The notes: generated by a model from the letters alone, not told the origin. A stretch of 64,000 bases of DNA from Sphingomonas immobilis (GCF_030580995.1 NZ_JAUQSZ010000001.1:372001-436000); one strand, 5' to 3'. Counted from the first letter of the stretch, positions 34,403-43,590 are shown. Translations and numbers: made by a program.

Positions 34403-34962
34403 GCCCAAACCCGTAAAGGCGCGAGCAGATTTTCGACCGTCGTCGACATCGGCACCGCGCCGAACTGCGTCGGGCCAGCGGTCGCGCGATTGGCGTACAA
34501 ATCGCCCACCATCAGTAGGATGGCCGCGCGGATCTGTGCGGGCAAAGTGGCTTCATATCCGGCACGATACCGGATCCGCACAGCTTCGCGTTGATTCCGG
34601 GGCGTCGCCCACGAAACACCGTAACTGGAAACCAAGGACTCGCCGAGCAGCTCGTAATTTCCGTCGGCGACAGTCTGCTCGACGCCGGCGCTATCGACAT
34701 ATTTGACGCTGACGATTTCAATCATGGGCGGGTAGGGGAGGCGGATCGATCCGCAGCCGAAGTTATCGAGCCGAGCCTCGAGCGTTTGCGCACCGAGCGC
34801 GCGGCCCAGCCACCCTGTCGGGCCGTCGAGCGTGCCGGTCGCAGCGGCGATCATTGCCTCGACTTCGGCCTGCTGATCGGTATCGCCGTCAAGGTGAAGG
34901 TGCTGGTCAGCTTCCTCCCACGCCACGACGGGCGCGGGAGGAATGACGACGAAGGTGCGCAC
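34399..34962 (-). CDS. head-tail connector (gp6-like)
   Basis: 187 aa. N-terminal PAPVVAWEEADQHLHLD, then ADQQAEVEAMIAAAT-like helices, TLEARLDNF and LPYPPMIEIVSVKYVD, and a helical C terminus, the pattern of the phage gp6/DUF of adaptors that dock on the portal. Structural. Confidence 0.85.
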   Translation of the reverse strand: MRTFVVIPPAPVVAWEEADQHLHLDGDTDQQAEVEAMIAAATGTLDGPTGWLGRALGAQTLEARLDNFGCGSIRLPYPPMIEIVSVKYVDSAGVEQTVADGNYELLGESLVSSYGVSWATPRNQREAVRIRYRAGYEATLPAQIRAAILLMVGDLYANRATAGPTQFGAVPMSTTVENLLAPLRVWA

Positions 34963-34968
34963 GGAGGC

Positions 34969-35196
34969 TTACGCGGCCTTGTTCTTCGCGTCCGCCGCCT
35001 TCTTGTTGGCGGGGCTCGGGGCGAGCTTGGTTTCGATCTGCGGAGGCTGGACGTCGGTCTTGTCGCCCTTCTCCTTCACCAGGCCGCGCTTGCGCAGCTC
35101 GTCGAAGCGCTCGTCGGCGAGTGTCAGCTCGTCGCCTTTCGAAACCTGAACCTGATCCTCGCCGATATGATCGCGGGTAACGACTGCTTCCTTCAT
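34969..35196 (-). CDS. small charged virion-region protein
   Basis: 75 aa from ATG 35196, after GGAGG. MKEAVVTRDHIGEDQVQV followed by LADERFDELRKRGLV, then a Lys/Ala/Pro-rich disordered tail. The first part resembles small Rho-N-like or gp-type phage head proteins. Function unknown. It lies between the decoration protein and the connector. Confidence 0.55.
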   Translation of the reverse strand: MKEAVVTRDHIGEDQVQVSKGDELTLADERFDELRKRGLVKEKGDKTDVQPPQIETKLAPSPANKKAADAKNKAA

Positions 35197-35245
35197 GGAA
35201 ACCTCCATTTCTTGAGAGGTGGACGGCCCTTCCGAGCCGCCCAGA

Positions 35246-35563
35246 TCAGCGGACGAGAACCTTGCCGGTCGTGTCAGCGGAGAGGGCCGCGAGGACTGCG
35301 ACACCCATCAAGGTGTTGCCGCCTGCGGTCGACGTCACGTTTTTCGCGGTATTGTCCCAGTAAAGGGCTTGGCCGACGGTCCACGCCTGACCGGTCGCCT
35401 TCGCCAGCGTAAACACGCCGTTGCGGCGAAACACGCCCATTGCGCCGTTGGCGATGTCGGCCATTGCCACGACGAACAGGACGCCGATGAGCGCGCCGTT
35501 GCCATCGGCGACGGCATAGGGAGCAGGCAGCGTGAGCGTGCCGCCAGGGGTAAATTCTGCCAT
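35246..35563 (-). CDS. DUF2190-type capsid decoration protein
   Basis: 105 aa. LPAPYAVADGNGALIG, NGAMGVFRRNGVFTLAKA and GQALYWDNTAKNV are characteristic of DUF2190 proteins, beta-barrel decorations that stabilise HK97-type capsids. The gene directly follows the major capsid gene. Confidence 0.82.
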   Translation of the reverse strand: MAEFTPGGTLTLPAPYAVADGNGALIGVLFVVAMADIANGAMGVFRRNGVFTLAKATGQAWTVGQALYWDNTAKNVTSTAGGNTLMGVAVLAALSADTTGKVLVR

Positions 35564-35629
35564 GTCGATTCTCCTTCTGCGGCCTCGCCGCGCGTCACTG
35601 GCGAGCGGCGAGGCCGCCCGCCACGTTCA

Positions 35630-36892
35630 TCAGACCCGACCGAAGTCGCCATACACGAGGGCCGCGCCGCGCTTCACCGCCAGCGCCAGCCGGCGCTCGG
35701 CGCGCACGGTCAGCATGTTGGTGATGAAGTTGTCCCGATCTTCGGACGAAATGAGCACCTCGGTGTCCATCCGGTCGAAGATCTGCGCCGCCATATTGAA
35801 TGCGCCGGTCAGGAACTTGTCCTGCGCGATCGCCTGGGTCGGCACGACGGGCAGGCCCCACATCGTCGGGCCTGCGAGCTGCTGCGGATTTGCGAACAGA
35901 TAACCGCCCTGCGTATCCTTGCTGAGCTCGATGATGGCCCAGTCGATCGGGTTGAGGACGTGACCCGTTGCCGGATACTCGGCGAGTTCCGCCTGCAGCA
36001 TCGCGAGACGCAGCATATCGACCGAGCCGTTGCCGGTTGCGCCCGGGGCGGTGATGCCGGCAGGTGCGGCAAACGCGACCGCCTGGGGGATCAGTCCGTA
36101 CAGGTTTTGGCCGGTGCCGTCGCCGAGGAGCAGCTGGGCCTCCTCGACGATATCGAGACCATACCGCAGCTCACCGTCGATCAGGCTTTCCAGCTGCGGC
36201 GTGTCGTCCATAGCCTGGCGCGACACCGGCACCCAATGCGCGATCGTGCGCACGTTCGCCGTTGCCACCGTCCAGGTGTAAGAGCTGGCGGGCTTCTCGG
36301 CCTGCTCTGCGACCGGCGCGGCATTGTTCACGCGCGACGTCTGCTTCGGATACTCGATCGACGCGCTGTTCGTGCGACCGGGCATCAGGAGATCACGCAC
36401 CCGCATGCGGCGCATCGGCAGCGAGACGATCTCCGCCAGCCGCTCGGGCCGACTGAGGGCACCCGCCGATACCGATGCGCTGGTGATCGCTTTCTGTTCG
36501 ATAGGAATGCGGATCGTGCCGCGCGCGCCGTTCTCGGCAAACGACTTCACTGCCTCGGACGCGCCGACCTGTTCGCCCATCGACTTGAGGGCGGGGTCGC
36601 CCTCTCCGCGACGCCCTTGCGCCAGCTTCTGCGAGAGCTCGGTGATTTCGCCGCGGATTTCGGTCAGCTTGGTCAGGGCCTCATCGGCCTTTTCCTTCGC
36701 CGAATTCGAGATCTGCTCGCCACTTGCGGCCTTGGCGCGAAACTCTTCGGCCGCAGCCTTCACCGTGTTGAGGGCGCCTTCGAGTTGCGTCTGCAGCGCC
36801 TTGATATCGGGCTCGGCGCCGCCGTCTTTGCGGCCGAACTCGAGCGGGGTCGAAGCCGCGGCAATGGCCGCAGCGGAGGTCAGCATATTCAT
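35630..36892 (-). CDS. major capsid protein (HK97 fold)
   Basis: 420 aa. An N-terminal helical delta domain (about residues 25-110, Ala/Glu/Lys-rich) is followed by the HK97 core: LMPGRTNSASIEYPKQ, a central RYGLDIVEEAQLLLGDGTGQNLYG and a C-terminal LISSEDRDNFITNML. The protease gene lies just upstream, so the delta domain is probably removed during maturation. Confidence 0.92.
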   Translation of the reverse strand: MNMLTSAAAIAAASTPLEFGRKDGGAEPDIKALQTQLEGALNTVKAAAEEFRAKAASGEQISNSAKEKADEALTKLTEIRGEITELSQKLAQGRRGEGDPALKSMGEQVGASEAVKSFAENGARGTIRIPIEQKAITSASVSAGALSRPERLAEIVSLPMRRMRVRDLLMPGRTNSASIEYPKQTSRVNNAAPVAEQAEKPASSYTWTVATANVRTIAHWVPVSRQAMDDTPQLESLIDGELRYGLDIVEEAQLLLGDGTGQNLYGLIPQAVAFAAPAGITAPGATGNGSVDMLRLAMLQAELAEYPATGHVLNPIDWAIIELSKDTQGGYLFANPQQLAGPTMWGLPVVPTQAIAQDKFLTGAFNMAAQIFDRMDTEVLISSEDRDNFITNMLTVRAERRLALAVKRGAALVYGDFGRV

Positions 36893-36914
36893 GAAATTGT
36901 CTCCGTTTGGCGGG

Positions 36915-37631
36915 CTACAGGGTGAAGCCGGCCAGGGTGTCCGAGATGGCCTTCAGGGCCGGGTTGTTGGTCGCATCGCGCTCGGACTCCCTCCGGCGCA
37001 TTTCTGTCAGGCCGTGGGCGACGACGCCCGCGGCCCGGCTTTTGGAGAAGCCTGCCTCCCGCAGAAATTTCTCCATTTCGCGCTCGGTCGGCATTTCGCC
37101 GTGCGCGAGCTTGAACTTCACCGCCTCGACCCGCGCGTCATCATTGGCGGGAAAGGTCACGAGGCTGATTTCGACCAGGTCGAGCTTGGTCAACGTCCGG
37201 ATGCCGGTCTTCTCGTCGAAGGTGCTCTCACGGACCCAGTAGCCGATTGAGAGCCCGGTCACGGTACGGGCCTTCATGTGTGCATAGGCGCGCTTTTCCA
37301 TGTCGCCGGCCTCGAGCAGGATGGCTCCGTCGCCCCAGAGACCGTGGTCATCCTCCTTGAGGTTGCTCCATGCGCCGATGGGCTGGCTGCTTTGGTGCTG
37401 CCATAGGATCGGGACGGGGCGACCCTTGGCGTTGATCTGCTCCAGACTATCCGTGAATGCGCCGCGCGCGACGATTTCCTGGTAGCTGTCGACGACGTCC
37501 CATACAGAGCCGTAGCCGTTGAACGTTCCGTCATCCGCGACGGTCTTGATCTCGAAATCAAAGTCGCGGACTTTTAACGCGCCACTATGCTTTCGGCCGA
37601 AGCCGGCACGGTCATTGCTCAGGGTGAGCAT
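36915..37631 (-). CDS. HK97-family prohead protease
   Basis: 238 aa from ATG 37631, with GGAG upstream. FNGYGSVWDVVDSYQEIV, PILWQHQSSQPIG (catalytic His) and GLSIGY (catalytic Ser) are the family motifs, with EISLVTFPAN as the last conserved strand. Cleaves the capsid N-terminal domain during head maturation. Its start lies inside the 3' end of the portal gene. Confidence 0.92.
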   Translation of the reverse strand: MLTLSNDRAGFGRKHSGALKVRDFDFEIKTVADDGTFNGYGSVWDVVDSYQEIVARGAFTDSLEQINAKGRPVPILWQHQSSQPIGAWSNLKEDDHGLWGDGAILLEAGDMEKRAYAHMKARTVTGLSIGYWVRESTFDEKTGIRTLTKLDLVEISLVTFPANDDARVEAVKFKLAHGEMPTEREMEKFLREAGFSKSRAAGVVAHGLTEMRRRESERDATNNPALKAISDTLAGFTL

Positions 37632-38994
37632 GGCTTTTCTCCGATAGCGCACGCGCGACCGCGGCGTTGACCTGTTCCTCGATGATCATCGGCATGCCGG
37701 CAGATTCGAACATGCCGGCAAACGCACTGCGCAATTGCTTCTCCGGCGTCGCCGCGACATCTTTACCGAGATCCTGAAGCCGGACGAGGTTCGACTGCAC
37801 CGTGAGGAAATCGTCACCCTCAAGCGACGGCAGATTTTCGCGATTGCGCATCTCGCCGCGGGTCATCACGCCGTTCTGACCGAATGCTGAATATAGCGCC
37901 GCGCGCGCCGCGCTGTCCGCCGCCATCAATGCTTCGCGGTTAATCTCCGGGTAGATTTTCTTGCGGTCGGCGAGCGGCAGAAGCTGCTTTTTCACCGCCT
38001 GTTCGATATTCTTCAGCAGCGGATTGAGCAGCAGCGTCTGCCAGCCGAGGAGCAGCTGCTCGATGCCGCTGCCCCACATCGTCTGGCCCTTGGCGGAATG
38101 GCCTATCAGGATCGGCAGCATGCCAAACCAGCGGCAAACCTCCTCTACATCCCACGCGCGCGACTCTAGCAGCTGGGCCTCTGCCGGGTTCATCGTCAGC
38201 GGCGCGAACTTGAAGTCCTTTTCGAGTGGAACGATCCTGCCGCGCATGGCATCGCCGCGAAAGCCATCGAAGATCTGGATGAGATCCGCGCGCTGCTCCG
38301 GCTTCAATGACGTGCTGCCGGTCTCCATAAACCCGGACAACTGCAGACCACCATGAAACGTGTCCGCTGCCGTGCGGTTCGCGGCGATCGCGGTGCCCAG
38401 CGTCCGGCGTCCGAACTCGATTGCCGAAAGACCCATGTCGCCGCCGAGCGTGAGGCCGCGAAGGTGAAACACCTTGTCAGCTGGCAGCGTCTCCACCTGC
38501 CCACGATCATAGAACCGATAGACACGCTCGTTGTCGCGGTTGCGCACCACGCTCATCTGGTCGGGTGCCAGCGGCGTCAACGCGGTGACGCGGTTTCCGA
38601 GCATCTCCTTCTCGGCATACCCGTTGCCCCATAGATCCATGCACGCGACCATGCTCGACCAGAATTCGGCCGGAGTCTGATCGCGGTTCGGCTCCTCGTG
38701 GACGAGATCGTAGAGCCAGTGGTCGGTGCGGTCGTTGCGGCCACCGTCTGCCGCCTTTTCATGCACACCCATGCCCATCGAGCCGACGACATCGGATTTC
38801 AAACGGACGCACGCCCACGCGGCAGGAAGGCCGAGAGCGGTGCGCTGATTGACGACCTGGCCGGCGCTATCGGCACGGCCCCCGTATGCAATCGCCTTGC
38901 GGGTTGGCTCGTCTTCCGGCGCGCCGCTCAGCTTCCCGGACTGGCCGGTTGCGAACCAACTCAATCCGGAACGGAGCCAGGATAGCCCATCCAT
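37612..38994 (-). CDS. phage portal protein (HK97 type)
   Basis: 460 aa. Pattern of the portal family: ALGLPAAWACVRLKSDVVGS near the N terminus, MDLWGNGYAE, LRGLTLGGDMGLSAIE, and the QTMWGSGIEQLLLGWQ segment. Forms the dodecameric ring through which DNA is packaged and ejected. Overlaps TerL by one base and the protease by 20. Confidence 0.93.
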   Translation of the reverse strand: MDGLSWLRSGLSWFATGQSGKLSGAPEDEPTRKAIAYGGRADSAGQVVNQRTALGLPAAWACVRLKSDVVGSMGMGVHEKAADGGRNDRTDHWLYDLVHEEPNRDQTPAEFWSSMVACMDLWGNGYAEKEMLGNRVTALTPLAPDQMSVVRNRDNERVYRFYDRGQVETLPADKVFHLRGLTLGGDMGLSAIEFGRRTLGTAIAANRTAADTFHGGLQLSGFMETGSTSLKPEQRADLIQIFDGFRGDAMRGRIVPLEKDFKFAPLTMNPAEAQLLESRAWDVEEVCRWFGMLPILIGHSAKGQTMWGSGIEQLLLGWQTLLLNPLLKNIEQAVKKQLLPLADRKKIYPEINREALMAADSAARAALYSAFGQNGVMTRGEMRNRENLPSLEGDDFLTVQSNLVRLQDLGKDVAATPEKQLRSAFAGMFESAGMPMIIEEQVNAAVARALSEKSHAHPEQ

Positions 38995-40811
38995 CAGGCG
39001 GCGTTCTTCATGCGAGCGATGAAGTCGTCGAGCGAGCCGTCATCGGCAGGCGGCAATTGCATTGGCGCGATCGCGTTCACGGTTGCGTCGATGCCGTCGA
39101 TCTTGTTGGCCGACATCGGCGTCTCCTTCTTCGGCATGATCGAGCCGTTGACGCGGCGATCGACAACGGCGTTGCCGGCCATCCAGGTCATGACAGGGTT
39201 GCCGTCGTGTCGAAGCTGGTGCGCCCCGGCCTTGACTCGGGCCTCAAGATCCTTGGCCGGGTCGGCGACATTGTTGGCGTTCTTCGCGAGAATCGAGGCG
39301 AAGGGCTCGTCGCCGTTGGCGAAATCTTCGTTGAGGCGGGACGCCATCGCCTGCGCTGCGGCGAACTGGTCGAAGGTGACGCGCTTAACGACGAGTGCAG
39401 TGATCAGACGACGAATGAGGCGCTCGACGCGGTTGTGGTCGACGAAATCGCCCTTGGTCGTCCATAGGTGCCGGCCGTTCTTCCATTGGCGGTAGAGCTC
39501 GACGATCTGCTTCGATGCCGGATCGTCGCGCGCCAGCGCTGCCTCCGGCAGAAAGAACCATGTTTTGACGAGCAGCCGGCCCGTGCCATCGACCGCCGCC
39601 AGTGTCACCGCCGTGATGTCATCTTTGTCGGCAAGGTCGGCGCCGATGTAACAATCGAGCCCTCTAAAATCGGAAAGCCGCAAGGATGGATCTGCACATG
39701 CGATCCATTGGCTGACGTTCAGCCATGCTGTCGCTGCGCCAATCCAAAGGTTGAGGCGCTTGGTTTTAAACTCGCCCTCTGCCGACGGGCTGTTCTTCGC
39801 CTCGATTGCATACTGCCGGAGCTCGTCCAGCTGAACGGCCGCCCCGAGGAGCGGGTTAGCCTTGATCCAATTTCGCTCATCGTAAGGGTCGTCGCCGACT
39901 TTGCGCTCGGGCTCAAAGTCCTTCGGCCCGTCGAGCGTGAAGATGATGCCGAACAGGTGTTCCGCAATTACGGAACGCTCCAGCACCTTCGTCGCCATCG
40001 TCCGCTGCTCGTAGCAGACGCCGTGCGTGTTCGATCCGGCCGTCGTGATCTGCCAAAGAAGCGGCTGCTTCCGCGCGCCGAACGCCGAGCGCATCACATC
40101 GTACAGGCCGCGATCAGCGTGGGCGTGCAGCTCGTCCATCGTAGCGAGGTGCGGATTGTGGCCGTCCTGCGTCTTCGACTTCGCGTGCAGCGGCTGCATA
40201 TAGCCGCCATTGTCGGCGCAGGTGATCGACTTCGCCCACGGGATGATCCCGAACGCCTCCTGCAGCGCGGGCATTTTTTCGACCATGCGCTTGGCCGGAT
40301 GGAAAACTTTCTTCGCCTGGTCGAACGTTGTGGCGGCGGTCAGAACCTGCGGTCCGGTCTCGTTTTCGCAGGCAAGGCAATAGAGCGATATGCCGGCCGT
40401 CTTTGTAGACTTGGCGTTCTTACGCGCGACCTCCTCGTAGACGACCGTGAACCGCCGCAGGCCGGTCTTCTTCACGCGCCATCCGAACACAACGGCGAGC
40501 ACGAAGATCTGCGCCGGCTCCAGGACGATGGTCGGCTTGTCCCACACGCCTTCAACGTGCGGCAGCTTCTCCATGAAATCGCAGATATCGTTCGCGTGCC
40601 AGGGGTCGAACTTCCATCCCCATGCGGCAGATCGCGAGCGCTTCAGGTCATCGATATGCCGCTGGGCCGCAAGCCTTACCCATTTGCAATGCGAAACCTG
40701 TTTTTTGTCCGACGCGGCGCGCTTCGCATAGGCAAGGGCGATCGCGGCGTAGTCTCTAGCGTGCCCTGTGTCCGTTGCGCGCGAACGGGTTTCCCGGCTT
40801 CGTGCCGCCAT
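38994..40811 (-). CDS. terminase large subunit
   Basis: 605 aa. DNA-packaging motor. The ATPase Walker A-like segment is EEVARKNAKSTK (a common form in HK97-type enzymes), Walker B is ATMDELHAHAD, and the C-terminal nuclease begins with CYIGADLADKDDIT and later has Asp residues for metal binding. The gene overlaps TerS by 56 bases and precedes portal. Confidence 0.93.
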   Translation of the reverse strand: MAARSRETRSRATDTGHARDYAAIALAYAKRAASDKKQVSHCKWVRLAAQRHIDDLKRSRSAAWGWKFDPWHANDICDFMEKLPHVEGVWDKPTIVLEPAQIFVLAVVFGWRVKKTGLRRFTVVYEEVARKNAKSTKTAGISLYCLACENETGPQVLTAATTFDQAKKVFHPAKRMVEKMPALQEAFGIIPWAKSITCADNGGYMQPLHAKSKTQDGHNPHLATMDELHAHADRGLYDVMRSAFGARKQPLLWQITTAGSNTHGVCYEQRTMATKVLERSVIAEHLFGIIFTLDGPKDFEPERKVGDDPYDERNWIKANPLLGAAVQLDELRQYAIEAKNSPSAEGEFKTKRLNLWIGAATAWLNVSQWIACADPSLRLSDFRGLDCYIGADLADKDDITAVTLAAVDGTGRLLVKTWFFLPEAALARDDPASKQIVELYRQWKNGRHLWTTKGDFVDHNRVERLIRRLITALVVKRVTFDQFAAAQAMASRLNEDFANGDEPFASILAKNANNVADPAKDLEARVKAGAHQLRHDGNPVMTWMAGNAVVDRRVNGSIMPKKETPMSANKIDGIDATVNAIAPMQLPPADDGSLDDFIARMKNAA

Positions 40812-41178
40812 CAGCCGCTCCTGCGCTACCGACGCGGCTTTTCGGGCCAGCTATCCGCAGCAATTCTTCGTGCTGGCGCAGCACTGTGAGGTAGGCGGCC
40901 GGTGGCGGCTCGCCGCCTGCGTTGAACGCCTTTCGCACGAGCGCCTCGAGCGAGCAGTAGCGCGCGAGCAGCGCGCTATCGACCTCGGTCACACCGGCCG
41001 ACATCACGCGGCCGAGCACCTCATGCCAGACGTCGATCGCTTCGGCCGTCAGATAGTCCGGCATTGCAGGCGGGTTGCCTGGAACAACGATCTCAGTTTT
41101 CAGCCCGTCGCGGATCGGGCGAAGGGTGCCGCGCGCCGCCTTGACGGAGGGCGTCTCAGCCTTCCGGCCAGGCTTCAT
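40756..41178 (-). CDS. terminase small subunit (P27 family)
   Basis: 140 aa. GRKAETPSVKAARGTLRP at the N terminus, PGNPPAMPDYLTAEAIDVWHEV and LARYCSLEALVRKA are P27-type TerS marks. It recognises phage DNA ends. The C-terminal tail is basic and overlaps TerL. Confidence 0.85.
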   Translation of the reverse strand: MKPGRKAETPSVKAARGTLRPIRDGLKTEIVVPGNPPAMPDYLTAEAIDVWHEVLGRVMSAGVTEVDSALLARYCSLEALVRKAFNAGGEPPPAAYLTVLRQHEELLRIAGPKSRVGSAGAADGGTKPGNPFARNGHRAR

Positions 41179-41290
41179 CGGGGCCTCCGCAATTTATATG
41201 GGCCGAAAAGTTTAAAACGGACGCGCGAAAAAAAGACTGGGGCGTCGGTGTCCGGCCTGCTGCCCCCTGACTTTTGACCCGCCCCTCCCA
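41179..41290. other. gap between HNH gene and TerS, candidate cos region
   Basis: 112 bases without a gene between the HNH nuclease and TerS. It contains an AT-rich patch (AATTTATATG and AAAGTTTAAAACGG) unlike its surroundings. In HNH/TerS/TerL phages the cohesive-end site usually lies near here. No overhang can be read by eye. Confidence 0.25.
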
Positions 41291-41605
41291 TCAGGGTCGC
41301 CGCCGCTGCCGTGCAGCGGCGCGCTCGGCCTTCGACTTGGCGTCGTGATGCTCCTGGCAGAGGCACTGGATGTTGCCGTCGTCGTCGCGGCCGCCTTCGG
41401 ATAGCGGAATAATGTGGTCGGGCACGACGGCAGCACGGACAATGGAAAGCTTTGCACAAGCGCGACAGAGCGGCTCAGCCATCAGTCTGCGGCGACGCTG
41501 CTCCATGCCGGCGCGTCCGCGCAGTCGGGTGTCGGGTTCTAACTGACTGCGCTTCCATGCCTTGCGCTGTGGACGGTTGGTCAGAGGCGGCGGCTTGCTT
41601 GGCAT
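41291..41605 (-). CDS. HNH endonuclease of the packaging module
   Basis: 104 aa. LCRACAKL and CLCQEHH supply Cys pairs; VVPDHIIPLSEGG gives the HNH His and DGNIQCLC the Asn, with the last His in EHHDAKS. Small HNH proteins beside terminase are needed with it to cut cos in HK97-type phages. N and C termini are basic. Confidence 0.88.
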   Translation of the reverse strand: MPSKPPPLTNRPQRKAWKRSQLEPDTRLRGRAGMEQRRRRLMAEPLCRACAKLSIVRAAVVPDHIIPLSEGGRDDDGNIQCLCQEHHDAKSKAERAAARQRRRP

Positions 41606-41784
41606 GGCGCGCTCCCTCGCACGGCGGCGCGCGCGGCATCGGCGATGCGCTCCACCTCGGCGATGCGACGCTCGACGATGGCAATCGACGGGGCAGGCTC
41701 ACGGAAGTCGAAGGCCGCGCTGTGCAGATCGCCAGCGCAACGCTCGAGGATATCAGCAGTGCTCATGCGAGCGGGCTGGCCCAT
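41581..41784 (-). CDS. 67-aa hypothetical protein
   Basis: Start ATG 41784 has GGAG 5 bases upstream; an ATG at 41766 is an alternative. Acidic helical protein with CAGDLHSAAFDF and VERRIAEVERIADAARAA. The 3' end overlaps the HNH gene by 25 bases. Function unknown. Confidence 0.5.
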   Translation of the reverse strand: MGQPARMSTADILERCAGDLHSAAFDFREPAPSIAIVERRIAEVERIADAARAAVRGSAPCQASRRL

Positions 41785-41798
41785 CGATGCTCCGTCAA

Positions 41799-42377
41799 TC
41801 AGAGATTCTCGAAACGCTGCTGCGCCTCGCTGACACGCTTCGAATTACGAGAGACCCAATTGATTAGCCCCAGCACCGAGTTATCTGCGACGTTTCCCTT
41901 CTTGCGAAACTCGGCAGCATCGCTCTCGCCGACATGGAGAAACTCTCCGAGATCGCTGAGCGGGATCATCATCTCAGCGGCATCGACGAACTGCAGGTTC
42001 GATAGGTCTTCGTCGGGCCCAGCCTCAAACTTCGATCCGACAGCGCCTCTGCGGCCACTGTTCGTCTTCCACGAAAGTCGCTCTTTCGCTTTCTTCGCGA
42101 TCGCGCAGTCGTTGTAGCGCGGTGCATGAAGGCGAATATAGTGGCTCTCGATGAGGACCAAACGATCAAGCGTGCATCTAATATAGGCGACCGAGTCGAA
42201 GATCTTAACGCCCTCAGTGAGGTGCGTTTCAATCCTAAACTTCAGTGTCGTACTCTGCCCAACGTAGACCAGCTCACCGTATCGGTAGAGGAAGTAAACC
42301 GCCGGAAAGCGGGAATCTTCCATCATGAACTCGCCTATGCGCACAGGCGCGCATGGGTCAGGAATGCCGTAGGTCAC
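41799..42377 (-). CDS. GIY-YIG endonuclease-like protein
   Basis: 192 aa. The N-terminal domain carries VYFLYRYGELVYVGQST (GIY and YIG-like pair), a following Arg and His (RIETHL) and a later Glu (LIESHYI), the GIY-YIG catalytic set. The C-terminal 90 aa are unlike known domains. Base composition is less GC-rich than neighbours. Possibly a free-standing homing nuclease inserted between the NusG-like and packaging genes. Confidence 0.65.
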   Translation of the reverse strand: MTYGIPDPCAPVRIGEFMMEDSRFPAVYFLYRYGELVYVGQSTTLKFRIETHLTEGVKIFDSVAYIRCTLDRLVLIESHYIRLHAPRYNDCAIAKKAKERLSWKTNSGRRGAVGSKFEAGPDEDLSNLQFVDAAEMMIPLSDLGEFLHVGESDAAEFRKKGNVADNSVLGLINWVSRNSKRVSEAQQRFENL

Positions 42378-42495
42378 GAAACTCTCCTTCGACGCTGCAG
42401 ATCATAGGGCAAAGCTTACGCAGTCCACCCGGAAGCAAGCTTCTCGATTGGAGCGGCTGGGGCATGGTCCGAGGACACTTGGACACCCGCTGGGC

Positions 42496-43149
42496 CTATG
42501 CTGCTAGAGCAGCGGTCGAAGACGACGTTGTCGTTTCTACCTGAAGGTCCGCGAGTTTCCAAGCGCAAATCTCAACGGGTCGCATCCAGTCAGGATGCGT
42601 GAGTTTAACGTTCTTCCCCCGATTCGTTTCGGCCACCACCACGCTCAGCCCGTTGAAACCGCCATCGACGCGCACGATCTGGCCGGCCGTAAACTTGGGC
42701 GGTTCACCTTTCTGCAGTGCCTTCATCCGCGCCTTGTCGCGACGGCGCTCGGCCAACTCGGCCAACGCAGCCTCAAGCGCTCGCAACGGTGCAAGGCTGG
42801 CATCAGATTGCGGGCGCACAGCACCTTTCTCATGGAACACCGAGAAAAAAGGATGCCCCTTCGTCACCATGCGGCGCAGATCTGCATCCCATACCTGATA
42901 GGTCAGCGCGGGAGAGCGGGAGAGGGCGAGCAGATCGGCGAGATGCGCGATCCGCGCGAAGGCGTAGCAAGGCATCATGGCGACATCCTGCTCGACCTGC
43001 TTACGGTCCCGACCAGCCAGGCGCACGCGCGTCTCTGTTGGCGCCCACACCTCGTACCCTGCGTCCGCGAGCGACTGAACAAGCGGCAGCGTCTTGGCAG
43101 CGGACGTCCGCAGGATGCACCAGCCCTCCCGATCTTCCCCCCGAACCAT
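42496..43149 (-). CDS. NusG/RfaH-like transcription factor
   Basis: 217 aa. The N-terminal domain fits the NGN fold: GWCILRTSAAKTLPLVQSL, GYEVWAPTETR, and PCYAFARI. The C-terminal part carries a KOW motif (FTAGQIVRVDGGFNGLSVVV). NusG paralogues bind RNA polymerase and reduce pausing or termination. It stands just upstream of the packaging and structural genes, suggesting late-operon antitermination. It has a long Ala/Arg-rich insert between domains. Confidence 0.68.
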   Translation of the reverse strand: MVRGEDREGWCILRTSAAKTLPLVQSLADAGYEVWAPTETRVRLAGRDRKQVEQDVAMMPCYAFARIAHLADLLALSRSPALTYQVWDADLRRMVTKGHPFFSVFHEKGAVRPQSDASLAPLRALEAALAELAERRRDKARMKALQKGEPPKFTAGQIVRVDGGFNGLSVVVAETNRGKNVKLTHPDWMRPVEICAWKLADLQVETTTSSSTAALAA

Positions 43150-43197
43150 CGATCATCACTCCTTACGCATAGAACATAGCAGAAACACCGAACGGCA

Positions 43198-43590
43198 TCA
43201 GCCCTTTGCCTCAAGCCGCTTGACGAGGGCGTCCATCAGCACGCCGACCTCCATGCGCTCGGCGCGCTGCTCATCGGTCTCAGTCGGTGCGGGCAGCGCG
43301 TAATGCCGGCCAAGCGCCTTGGCATTGCGCCGCCATGCCCACGGCTCGCGTACCTCGGCCATGATGGCGGGGACGATCTTGCTGGGATGGTCCGCTTTCG
43401 CCATCGCGGCCGCGGCACCGCGCTTGAGCAGCGCGATCGGAATACCGTCCAACGCCTTGTACGCGGCGTTGAGCCAGGTCTTCTGGTCCTCGCCCGACAT
43501 GCCGACACCGCTGACGAGGGCGAGGCAGGGCACCAGCTCAGCCGCGAACTCCGACCGGCTGACCGGGATCAGGTCAGTGAGGCTCGCCAT
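43198..43590 (-). CDS. phage replication-region protein
   Basis: 130 aa from ATG 43590, which overlaps the upstream stop; more upstream codons are open to 43695. VSRSEFAAELVPCLALVSG and WLNAAYKALDGIP, IVPAIMAEVREPWAWR form a helical pattern known in small phage proteins next to replication initiators. May load helicase or regulate the initiator. Not firmly assigned. Confidence 0.5.
   Translation of the reverse strand: MASLTDLIPVSRSEFAAELVPCLALVSGVGMSGEDQKTWLNAAYKALDGIPIALLKRGAAAAMAKADHPSKIVPAIMAEVREPWAWRRNAKALGRHYALPAPTETDEQRAERMEVGVLMDALVKRLEAKG

Noticed and set aside
35219..36925. 568-codon + strand frame across the capsid gene
   Set aside because: Antisense shadow of the HK97 capsid and decoration genes; no family pattern.
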